Positions 45,579-55,455 of a stretch of 64,000 nucleotides of DNA are shown here, piece after piece. The position numbers and the translations under genes were made by a program. A model generated the notes under the pieces. That model saw only the letters and a list, made by a program, of their open reading frames with translations. It searched no databases and was not told the DNA's origin. The first letter of the stretch is position 1, and every line of letters starts with the position of its first letter. Source of the DNA: Aureobasidium sp. EXF-3400 (taxonomy: Eukaryota; Ascomycota; Dothideomycetes; Dothideales; Saccotheciaceae); contig SWBL01000203.1 in NCBI GenBank assembly GCA_024195585.1, forward strand, positions 28,455-92,454. Direction: 5' to 3'.

Positions 45579-46655
45579 GGCCAATCAACAAAACCCTGTA
45601 CCATGTAGCACTCGGCCCTATCGTAATCCACTTTTACGAACGACCACCATTAGTCTTGGTCGAATACGAGAGGGGAAAAGCTGTGTCCAGACGGTCGTTC
45701 AGAGGAGAAAGGAAAGGTTAAAGAAGTGTGACAGAGTCGCACAACCCTCCCAGAGACGACCGCTCAGAAAAGCAGCCATGCGAGTCCGACAAGCGTCCCC
45801 TTACAACTTACAACAACCGGCGTCCCTAGCAAAAGCTTGGCTACGTCCGACTACTTTATTTTTAGCCCTCCAGCCGCATTCCCCCAATCTCATTCTTGTT
45901 TCCGTCTATCATCTCACATACTGCTGGACATATCCAGATTTACTCTTTTTCATACCTCAATCTCTCGCATCACACAGTCTTTCTCACTCCAGCCATCATC
46001 ACGCCCACACCGTTACAGAACAACGTTCAGAAAAGCAAGCACCCACCAAGGTAACTCACGCGAAACAGCCACTTCTTGGCGTACGCATTTCCCATCGACT
46101 TCCGCCGAACCTTTTATTCTCTCCACCAATCTGTCCAATCGCCATGTCCTGCTTGCTTATCTGTTGCTATCATCTGCACGTCTACAAGGATTCTTCAAGA
46201 TAACTACTTGATCGATACTGCAGGCTGTGATTAGACTATATTTTGATAATTGCGCCATTGGATGCTGAGACCGCTTTCTTCACCTCGCTCTCCGCGCCTC
46301 ACAACGTATCCACTCTCACATGGAATGGACAGATACCACTTATAGTAACTTGCCACGTGTGTGTAGAGTAGCCAACACAGCTTAGCATTGCTTGCCTGTT
46401 GAGGAATGCAAGGGAGGTCTCTTCAGCCGCATGTCCATAACTCTCTTCTTCATGCCTATCTCGGCTCTCCTCATCATTACCACAGCAACATATCTTCGGA
46501 CCCGTGACGGTGGACTTATTGCAAGGTTCATCATCAATATAATGTTTAGGGAAGGAGTATAATCAAAAAGCTATTTGGAATCAGATCCTTGCTCGAACAT
46601 GGCTGTAAACTCAGCACTGCCAGGGGTCCTCATCTAGACGTAGTCGTCAAGAGGA
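45579..46655. other. Promoter and leader of the disordered-protein gene
   Basis: About 1.1 kb, strongly purine-rich on the minus strand in places. A 221-codon frame on the plus strand (45538-46203) overlaps the start region of the minus-strand gene and is low-complexity, so it is not called. A CACGTG lies near 46350. Confidence 0.5.
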
Positions 46656-47351
46656 CTAGAATCCGACAAAGGCCACAAGGATTGAAACAGACAAAAGAGC
46701 CAGAGAAACTCCTCCAACTGTGCTGGCTGCACCAGTCTCGTCCTGAGTACCGGTACAACCTCTCGAACCCGTATAATTACCGTTCCTAGCTTGTGTCGTG
46801 TTCGAAGGGTTGCAAGTCAAATCTGCAGCAGTCTCTCGATCGGTGACGACCTCGTTGATGACACCACTAAGCCCATCACCGTACTTTTCACCCTCCAATG
46901 TGCATGCCGTTACAATTTGTCCCTCGAGATTATTGTCTTGACAGCCAGATAGCCTTCCTGTAGCACATATTGTGTTGGGAGTGAAGATGACATAACCATC
47001 TGTGCCATTCTTGATTGTCCACGGCCCATGATTGAGGGCCACAGGGTATGTCTGAGTTTCGTTGAACTGGAGGTTGACGACTTTGGAGATGGTGTCGAAG
47101 ATGGAGTTTGCTGAGGCATCGTCCGAGATGTTCAGTGTGCGACCATCAGTGACATATCCGCCAATGTCGACGGAGCAGTTCTGCGTGGCGGGACATGCAA
47201 CGCCCTCGCTGATGATGTATGAGCGACTGCCGAGAGATGTGTAGGTCAAGTCGGCGTAGGTGGTCGTGACGTTGAAGCCAGAGCAGGACTGTGCTAAGAC
47301 TTGTTGACTAGAAGCCAACACAAGAGCCGAGAGGAATGAGATTAGGAACAT
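46656..47351 (-). CDS. Small secreted, probably GPI-anchored protein
   Basis: Single exon, 231 residues. Residues 1-20 are a signal peptide (MFLISFLSALVLASSQQVLA). The mature part contains about ten Cys and many Asn-glycosylation sites (FNVTTTY, QNCSVD, LNISDD, KNGTDG, YTGS). The C-terminus has a small-residue site (GAAS) followed by a hydrophobic tail (LALLSVSILVAFVGF), the classic GPI-attachment pattern. No enzyme domain is recognised. It is likely a cell-wall or plasma-membrane surface protein. The ATG at 47351 was chosen; the frame upstream begins with TTG. Confidence 0.8.
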   Translation of the reverse strand: MFLISFLSALVLASSQQVLAQSCSGFNVTTTYADLTYTSLGSRSYIISEGVACPATQNCSVDIGGYVTDGRTLNISDDASANSIFDTISKVVNLQFNETQTYPVALNHGPWTIKNGTDGYVIFTPNTICATGRLSGCQDNNLEGQIVTACTLEGEKYGDGLSGVINEVVTDRETAADLTCNPSNTTQARNGNYTGSRGCTGTQDETGAASTVGGVSLALLSVSILVAFVGF

Positions 47352-48160
47352 GATATTCGATGGGTTATCCAAAAGTGTTTGGAAGGCAGAGGTTAGATAC
47401 TCATATTAGCAGATGGAGGTATAGTTGTTTATATGCCATGCCAGCCAGGCTGTGAAAGCTGGGCATATGCGATGTGACAGTCCATGGGCTCGGAAACTAC
47501 ATCTACAGGCTGGTCGATCACGCCGATGTAGTATGAAATCGGTGTTTTTATTCTCTCAGAGTCATGCGCATGCGTTAATGTTGCAAATGCCCAGCAAAGC
47601 CAAGTGTATATTGAATCCTTTGCGACCGAGCTTGGTAGTTATAAAGGGCGATCGTTTAGGGCTGCTAAGACCTCACAGGTTGTCCAAAGCTAACAGTTGC
47701 AGAATCTGAATGAACATCTTGAAAATTTGGAATTAGCATCTTGGTTGCTCTGATATCTCTCTAAGAATAGTTATCAGGCATGGGAAGAGCGTGTCGTGTT
47801 GGAGCTATGTCCTGTTGATCAATACATGCGTTGCTTGCCTTTGCATAGCTTACTACATCCAGTAGTATCTGTACTGGACTTTCATTCAAACCTTATGAGT
47901 AGTATGTGTAGATGTTGGGTTGATTTAAAACATCAGCGCGAGGATGCAAGATAAAGTGAAGAAGGTTGGGTGCAAAGTTGGGGATAGGTCAGATACAAAG
48001 CTCTGATTGGCTGAGTGTCATGGTCTTGGCAAAGTCTTTGGATGTTGGATGTTGGATGTCATGATTTGGCCACCACCTCAGTCCTTACCTACGCCTCCCA
48101 TACCCCGTCTTGTCTTCACGGTCGGCAACTGTGAATTCAATCTCTCCACACATCAGCAAC
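47352..48160. other. Divergent upstream region, surface protein / NDUFV1
   Basis: About 800 bp between opposite start codons. A TATAAA-like sequence (GTTATAAAGGGCG) occurs near 47640. No gene seen. Confidence 0.5.
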
Positions 48161-49714
48161 ATGTCGCGCGCCACATCAGCAATCACATCGGCGGCATCGC
48201 ACCGTGTCGTGCCCTCGGCCAGCGCCACCACTTCGAGATTGACCACCTCCGCCCGTGGTCTCGCTACCGTCCAGGACGCTCCCCCAGTTCAGCACAAGCG
48301 TGGTCTTCAGGACCAGGACCGCATTTTCCAGAACCTTTACGGCCACCATGGAGCCGACCTCAAGAGCGCCATGAAGTATGGTGACTGGCACAAGACCAAG
48401 GAGATCCTCGGCAAGGGCCACGACTGGGTATGCATTGCCACGCATTGCTAGTTCATCGCAACCTTGCTGACACACTTGTTACAGATCATCTCGGAAATCA
48501 AGGCCTCTGGTCTTCGTGGCCGTGGTGGAGCTGGTTTCCCCTCTGGTATGAAGTGGTCCTTCATGAATTTCAAGGACTGGGACAAGGACACCAAGCCCCG
48601 CTACTTGGTCGTCAACGCCGATGAGGGTGAGCCCGGAACCTGCAAGGACCGTGAAATTATGCGCAAGGACCCCCACAAGCTGCTCGAGGGATGTTTGGTC
48701 GCTGGTCGTGCCATGAACTGCACTGCCGCCTACATTTACATCCGTGGTGAATTCTACCACGAGGCCACCGTTCTCCAGCGTGCCATTCAGGAGGCCTACC
48801 AAGCTGGTCTCATCGGAAAGAACGCCTGTGGTTCCGGATACGACTTCGACATCTACATTCACCGTGGTATGGGTGCCTACGTCTGTGGTGAGGAGACCTC
48901 CCTCATCGAGTCGCTCGAGGGCAAGCCTGGAAAGCCTCGTCTGAAGCCTCCGTTCCCTGCCGCTGTCGGTCTTTTCGGTTGCCCTTCGACTGTCGCCAAC
49001 GTTGAGACCATTGCTGTTGCACCCACTATCATCCGTCGTGGTGGCAGCTGGTTCAACTCCTTCGGTCGTGAGCGTAACGCTGGTACCAAGCTCTTCTGTA
49101 TCTCTGGTCACGTCAACAATCCCTGTACCGTTGAGGAGGAGATGTCCATCCCCCTCCGCGAACTGATTGACAAGCACTGTGGTGGTGTCATTGGCGGCTG
49201 GGACAACCTCAAGGCCGTCATTCCTGGTGGTTCCTCGACTCCTATCCTTCCCAAGAAGATTTGCGACGACCAACTCATGGACTTTGACGCCCTGAAGGAC
49301 TCCCAGTCTGGTCTCGGTACCGCTGCCGTTATTGTCATGGACCAGAGCACCGATGTCGTCCGCGCCATTGCTCGTCTCTCCAAGTTCTACCACCACGAGT
49401 CTTGTGGTCAGTGCACTCCTTGCCGTGAGGGTTCCAAGTGGACCGAGCAGATCATGCACCGTTTCGAGAAGGGTCAAGCCCGCGCTCGCGAGATTGACAT
49501 GATGCAAGAGCTCACCAAGCAGGTTGAGGGCCACACCATTTGCGCTCTGGGAGAGGCCTTTGCCTGGCCCATCCAGGGTCTGATCCGCCACTTCCGCCCC
49601 GAGCTTGAGGCCCGTATCCAGGACCACGCTAAGGCACAGGGTGGTGAGGCACTTGCTGGTGGCTGGCACCACAACTCTCACAAGGATGGTCTGCTTGTCT
49701 CTCCCGGCCAGTAG
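48161..49714 (+). CDS. NDUFV1: NADH:ubiquinone oxidoreductase 51-kDa subunit (NDUFV1)
   Basis: Core complex I subunit carrying FMN, the NADH site and a 4Fe-4S centre, on the matrix arm. Two exons (48161-48427, 48485-49714; 57-bp intron, donor GTATGC, branch CTGAC, acceptor TACAG) give 498 residues. Residues 1 to about 37 are an Arg/Ser/Ala-rich mitochondrial presequence. FMN/NADH motifs are [32 protein letters not shown] and [16 protein letters not shown]. Iron-sulfur ligands are [12 protein letters not shown] with the distal Cys in HTICALGEA. The gene shows strongly biased codon use, which also creates a 450-codon open antisense frame. Another complex I gene, NDUFA1, ends about 1 kb downstream in convergent orientation. 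Confidence 0.97.
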
Positions 49715-50729
49715 ATTTCTTTTTCCTTGTGTGATGTGTAAATATTCAGTTGCGGCCTCTTTTTCCTTGTGTTGTCTAACGTGAGTACCAATGTGTATCA
49801 ATGGCGTTTCTTTGTTTAGCCCATAGTTCAATATCTTTTTTCTTTTTTTTGGGAACTAGAAAAATGCAGATAACCTTTTCCCCAAACACTGGCTCCATGA
49901 AGGGATGTGATTATGGCTATATACTCGCGCTTGCTTTGGCGCTGTTGCCAACTGCCTTTGTACATGTACACTTCAGCATAAGAGATAGACCTGACTGGTA
50001 TAGATATCTTACTGAGATTGGTGTGGAGGTTCGTACTGAAATGAAGCTTATGAGCATTGTGGTATCCTGAGATGAGGAAGCAGATGATTTGAGCCCGTGA
50101 ATCTACCTCGTTCCCATTTTCCTCTGACAGTGAGTCAAAGGTGTCAATGTTGCGAACCCATGTTTTTGGATAGGTGAAAACGAGAGAGTAGTGGAAAGAT
50201 GGAAGTTTTGGGACCAACGAGCTGTGTTCTTTCGCTTTCGTATCTTTTTGCTAGGCCCGTTATAGTGGAAGACTGGGATCAGCGAAATCAGCAAGTTGTT
50301 GTGATGTCAGCACTCGTGTTATGGTTGGCAGAATGTTTGCACATAACGAATACACGAAAGGAAGTAACAAAGCATGGCTTGTCGTTGTAACAGTGCAGCA
50401 TAGATGACGGAAACAGAGTCGCCCAGATGCATAGGATTGCTCTTCGGATAGATGGACTTTTGAGTGGGTATGTGCTTGGTTCTTCGAGACCGGACAGCAG
50501 AAGTTCGGCTTTCAATTGGTGCACCCCCTGTTTCTGTTTCCACGACTCCTTACTACATCACCGGATCATTCTACGAACGTATAGCGTTGTGGCAATCGTC
50601 ACAGCCGGAGTATTTGAAGACAAAATTGGTATTCGGAAAGCAGTATTTATAGCATAGTTGAGCGCCGGAGGAAATGTACAAGAGAGGAAGAAGGACGTGG
50701 GCGTATGAGCTGGTGGCATTGTAGCGTGT
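49715..50729. other. Convergent spacer NDUFV1 / NDUFA1
   Basis: Two 3' regions facing each other, with about 1 kb of AT-rich sequence. Only short frames; no gene supported. Confidence 0.5.
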
Positions 50730-51189
50730 CTAGTGCAAGTTCTTCTCGACCTGTGTTGTTGCATGTCAGTCCTTGGCCTCTTCGGACTTGCAGCATGCCG
50801 AGTCTTGGTTGTGCACGTACTCTCCATCCATTGCTGTATTCGAAGCCAGCGGGGGCAATGGGGCGGTCGACTTGGCCTCTGAGCCAGCCTGTCAGGCGAC
50901 GGTCGCGGTCCATCACTGCGGAAGGGAAGTCGGGTCAGCGTTTCTGGGTCATTGGGCTGTCGCGTGAAACGAGATTGCGCACTTTGTCTGTCCCACTGGT
51001 CGACGGAATGTCTGGCGCGCTTGCCGCCGTTCTGAATGTTTCTGATCTTTGAGAGACCAGCACCGGTAATACCGAAGAACTGCGCGTAGGAGTGTTAGTG
51101 GTGGGATTGACTGCGTGACGGAGGACGAGATGGTGGCGTACGGCAAGACAGATGCCATAAGGCAATAGAGCTTCAAATGGGACACCCAT
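50730..51189 (-). CDS. NDUFA1: NADH:ubiquinone oxidoreductase subunit NDUFA1 (MWFE)
   Basis: Small membrane-anchored accessory subunit of complex I. Four exons (51189-51142, 51079-50983, 50915-50821, 50750-50730) give 86 residues. Introns are 62, 67 and 70 bp, each with GT-AG ends and a CTAAC or CTGAC branch. The N-terminal membrane helix starts at once (VPFEALLPYGICLAFFGITG), as in the family. It is followed by LSKIRNIQNGGKRARHSVDQ, then WDRQMMDRDRRLTGWLRGQ and PIAPAGFEYSNGWRVEK. Every family block falls in frame only with all three introns removed, and the last exon encodes just six residues. It diverges from SAS3 by about 690 bp. Confidence 0.92.
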
Positions 51190-51880
51190 GGCTGTGTATT
51201 GTGTTGTGTGATATGGCCCTTCTAACACCCTCGTCGTCGGTAGACGCAGCGGGCTTGATGACCAGCTACGTCTTGGCACTGGAGTCGTGAGTAAAGCCGG
51301 ATTTCTAGCGCAGAACAGGCAACTGCGCCGTAGGGGAAGCTGCGACTTCTCCACATGCTTTGGGGCCAGAGCACAACACGAAGCCTGAGGGGGCTGAACA
51401 AGAGGCCCAGTAATCCAACATCAATTCGCCAACACGACCTGCCGCTCTGTACTCATTGGTTCCGTTGTCGCCCTACCTCGAACTATCAAAGCAGTCGCTC
51501 GTTGTGTCTGCTAGAGACTCCCTCTGCCGCCTACCTTGTCGCCGCGTCGACCTCAGCCTGCCCGTCCGAGCTTCACCACCCACTCCACGTTACCCACCGC
51601 TTGACGAATACCGCGTTCTTACGTGTCCTTTGCCTCTGGACGTATCCTCGACCTACTGGGCTACTCACACCAGCTTTCCGAGCTTTCCTACTGCTGCCTG
51701 AACGGCTTGCGACCACTTTGCTTGCTTGGGCGCCAAGGCTTCAACAGCACGTCTCCCTGTGGCCTCTCCATGCACTCTACATACAACTTCTAGACGTGTC
51801 TGGCTCTACAGCATCGCGGTTCATACCACTCTCATACCTCCGCATACTCGCGCTACAGTTGAAGGACCACCTACAGCACC
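51190..51880. promoter_or_regulatory. Divergent promoter NDUFA1 / SAS3
   Basis: 691 bp, C/T-rich on the plus strand from about 51440 to 51860, consistent with a long SAS3 leader. A 179-codon frame at 51355-51894 is low in information and overlaps the SAS3 ATG, so it is not called. Confidence 0.5.
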
Positions 51881-54800
51881 ATGCGCAGCAGTAGTATCGA
51901 CGCAGAGGGCGAGGAGGAGGATCTCGACATGCCCGAAACCCAGTCGCCTAGCCTTCAAAATGATGCTCCTGAAGACCAGGACGACGACGAAGACGAAGAA
52001 GATGATGACGAGGAAGACGAAGACGCAGATGCAGATCAGGACGACGATGACGAGAGTGAGATTGTCGGTGCTGTGAAGAGAGCCCCTACAAGGAGTAGAA
52101 CCTCAAGAGCCAGGAAAGGTCGCGACATCGAGAGCAGCGAGGACGACGATTCTGCATCCGACGGCGACAATGATTCCGACTCGTCTGACGAATCTGCCGC
52201 CACTCAGGCGCCTTGGGAAAAGGAGAGCGACACTGCTCAGGAACAGGATCAAGACATTGTGACAGACTCGACTTGCGTGTATGTGGCCATTATGGATGCT
52301 TGCTGATGGATTGCTGATTTTGGCTTGGCAGATATTGCGGACAAGACGAAGAGAATGATCCGAGCGACGAGTACGAAGAATATCTCGAATGCGGTCATTG
52401 CGGGGATCATGGTAAGTTTTATATCATCATGTCTAGTGTCAAGCTTTGTCAGGGTCCTCATGAAAGCTGACTTGATGCGTGCAGCTCACAAGCAGTGCGC
52501 CAGAAACGCTAATTCGCTTAGCTCGGATCAAGGTACGTCGACTGTTGTGACTTGCATATAGATACATACACCTGCTAACATGTATCAATAATTCTAGACA
52601 AGAATCCTCAGACCTGGCTATGTCATGACTGTGTACACAATGGCTTCCTTGCTGTCGACAGGACGACCATTAACGATGGCTCTCAACGTCGATCGTCTGT
52701 TCCCAAGTTAGCCCGAGATCTCCTGCCTGCTGCTCGTGGCGGCATCAAACCAAACTCACATTCAGTCTTCAACAATCTCATACTCGACGATGATCCTATG
52801 GATGGTTCTCGCTCTCTTAGGAAACGTAAGAATTCTTCCGTCGAGCTGGACGAGCCAACGCCAAGGGCGACATCACGGAAAAGGAGACGATCCACCGCGT
52901 CTGGCAGTCAAACCAACATCAATGTCACGCCAAGAGATGCAGTCAAGGAGCAGGCGACAAAAAGGCAAAGTAGTGGTTCAGCGGGAAGTGAAAAGTCTTC
53001 CAACACGCGCGCAACTCGACTGCGGAAACAGCCTCAGTCAAGCACAAACGCAAGGATCATTTCCGCCGAAACACACGACGACAATCCCAAAAGTCTTGTT
53101 ATCGCCATTCCTATCAGTGCCGCCGCTCTCGAAGGTATCGAGCGCAACGCCCAACGAAAGGCTCGAAGGCGCGAAAGGGACAGAGCGCGACGAGCACTTA
53201 TGGGCAGTCGCAAGAAGAAGAGTGGCGCGCAGGGCGATGTTTCCGAAGCCATCGAAACGACTTCCTCACACTACCCTGCCGTCGCCACAACACTCTACGA
53301 CAATCCTTACTACCCCTTTCCTGACCGAGAACTGGACACTGTGCAGGGCAAACCTTTTGGTGGCATCCTCACTGACGCCGAAGCTGACACAACCAAGACG
53401 TTTCCTCAGCAAGCTGACCGTGATCTTTTCGAAGAGTCTCGCCGCCAGGCTGAAGAAGCTAGGAAAGCCGAACAAGAAGCCAACCCTATCGAATTACCAT
53501 CCAGATCAAAGTCATCCGGCGGACTACCTACTAAGATTAAGTACATCCACTTTGGCGGCTGGGAAATCGAAACACTGCATGCCGCGCCTTACCCCGAAGA
53601 ATACAATCGTAACCCGATTCTATGTATCTGCGAGTTCTGTCTCAAATACATGAGCTCGTCTTATGTTGCATTCAGACACAAACTCAAATGCCCACACAAA
53701 CATCCTCCTGGCGACGAAATCTACCGCGACGATATCATTGACGCTGACGGCAACAAGAAAAGCATTTCTTTCTTCGAAGTCGATGGTCGCCGCAGTCCAC
53801 TCTACTGTCAGAACCTTTGTCTATTGGCCAAGTTGTTTCTTGGTTCAAAGACACTGTACTACGATGTTGAGCCTTTCCTTTTCTATGTTATGACGGAAAA
53901 TGATGAATTTGGTTGCCACTTTGTTGGTTACTTTTCGAAGGAGAAGAGAGACTGGACGCCACCCAGTGATCCTCGCGCTTCTATCGAGATCGGCTCTGAT
54001 CCACTAATAAATGGTCTCCAAGCCAAGGCAGGTGCCAACGCTAATGACCCGCCAGGCAATAATGTCTCGTGTATTTTGGTGTTTCCTGTCCATCAACGTC
54101 ACGGATTTGGTCGTACCCTGATCGAGTTCTCCTACCTGCTGACCCGCGTCGAGGGTAGAACAGGCTCTCCTGAAAAGCCACTCTCCGACTTGGGTCTTGT
54201 TTCTTACCGCTCTTACTGGCGTGGTGTAATGTGCAGACTACTGCTCGGCTACAAGGAAGCACCAAGAGGCTCGTACGATATCTCGTTCTCGAGCATGGCT
54301 CGTGCTACAGGCATGACTGTTGACGATGTCATCTCGTCGCTGGAAGCGCTTCGTGCTATCGTTAAGGATCCCGTCACCAACAAGTATGCTCTTCGTTGCG
54401 ACTGGGCGTACATGGCAGAATACCTCGACAAGCACGACAAGAAACGTCACATCAAGATCGATCCCGCAAAACTCATCTGGACGCCGTATGTGATGGGTAA
54501 GCCTACAAGCTATTTCCCGGTTGGTGAAGAAGCCAACGGACCTATACAAACCAAGGCTCGTCGAGATGAGCCCGAAGATTTGCAGGCCGTGCAACCCGAA
54601 GAAGGCGTACAGCAAGCTCAAGTCAATGGAACTTCTACACCCGATCCGGACGCCATTGATGGCGAAAACCTCTCGCCCAAGGCTACTCGTAAGGCTCCTC
54701 CATCAACGTTGACTCCTCAGCCCTCCTTCACCCAGGGCTCCCCTCGCCGCTCGCCTCGTAAATCACAGTCTCAATCACAACCCGAGCAGGCCAACGGCGC

Positions 54801-55455
54801 AACACAGGATGAACCAGCCTCGCAGAACGATACTTCAGATACCTCATCGGTCAGACGTGGATCCGCGTACACAGAGGATAGCATCCCCGCCTCGCGATTC
54901 GAAATCTTCCCACACATCCCTGGTCAGGTCACAAAGCGCAGACCTGGTCGTCCCATGGGCAGCCGCACTCGCTCGAAACTCACTCCATCTGTCAACAGAC
55001 ACGCCGACAGCACGGAAACAAGCACTCCCTACCCAACAACCACACCCCGCGGTCGTCCCACAAACGCCGCCCGCCGTGCCCGCAGCAAACTCGACGAGAT
55101 GGAAGTAGCACCCTCAGCCGAAGAGGACGAGATCCAACGACAAATCTCCTCGGAACATGAGCGCGCACTAGAAGATGTAGTCGACAACAACAACGGCGCA
55201 GCATTCACAAGACCGAAATTCATGGGCAGGCTCGAGGTGCCCGAACACGCTGTTGAAGATGACGAGGAAGATGAAGATGCCGAAGGCGAGGATGTCGAGA
55301 TGGGAGAGATCGGTGTGGGCACTGGCTATGACGGCGTAGGAGGTGTTGGTGCCTTGCCCAAGGAAGACGAATACGTTCCTGGCCAAGATGGCGATGAAGA
55401 TGACGAAGATGCCGATGCTGATGGAGACAGCGATGATGAGATGCCGGACGCTTAG
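51881..55455 (+). CDS. SAS3: MYST histone acetyltransferase Sas3 (NuA3 catalytic subunit) with PHD finger
   Basis: Four exons (51881-52278, 52332-52411, 52485-52532, 52598-55455) give 1127 residues. The acidic N-terminus is followed by a PHD finger (about 132-190; TCVYCGQDEE, LECGHCGDHAHKQCA, WLCHDC) that is split by all three introns. Basic NLS-like stretches (RKRRRST, KARRRERDRARRAL) lead to the MYST domain at about 490-800. This has the C2HC zinc finger CICEFCLKYMSSSYVAF, catalytic Cys667 in VSCIL, acetyl-CoA loop QRHGFG (675-680) and Glu701 in GSPEKPLSDLG. The tail is disordered with an AT-hook-like KRRPGRPMGSRTR and ends acidic. The NuA3 enzyme acetylates H3 K14. Residues just before VSCIL carry a 30-residue insertion that may be an unspliced intron (53966-54055). 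Confidence 0.93.
53966..54055 (+). other. Candidate stop-free 90-nt intron within SAS3 catalytic domain
   Basis: The segment starts GTGATC and ends CTAATGACCCGCCAG, is 90 nt (a multiple of three) and has no in-frame stop. Removing it joins KEKRDWTPPS directly to NNVSCILVFP, as in other fungal MYST proteins; keeping it adds 30 residues between two conserved strands. Confidence 0.5.

Noticed and set aside
45538..46203. 221-codon plus-strand frame
   Set aside because: Overlaps the start and leader of the 1144-residue gene, low complexity, no recognisable domain.
48479..49831. 450-codon open frame antisense to NDUFV1
   Set aside because: Produced by the strong third-position bias of NDUFV1; the sense strand carries all complex I motifs.
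50916..50982. Second non-canonical intron suspected in NDUFA1
   Set aside because: A misreading of the exon; with the correct sequence the donor is GTGCGC and the intron is an ordinary GT-AG.
51355..51894. 179-codon frame ahead of SAS3
   Set aside because: Pyrimidine-rich leader sequence overlapping the SAS3 ATG in another frame.
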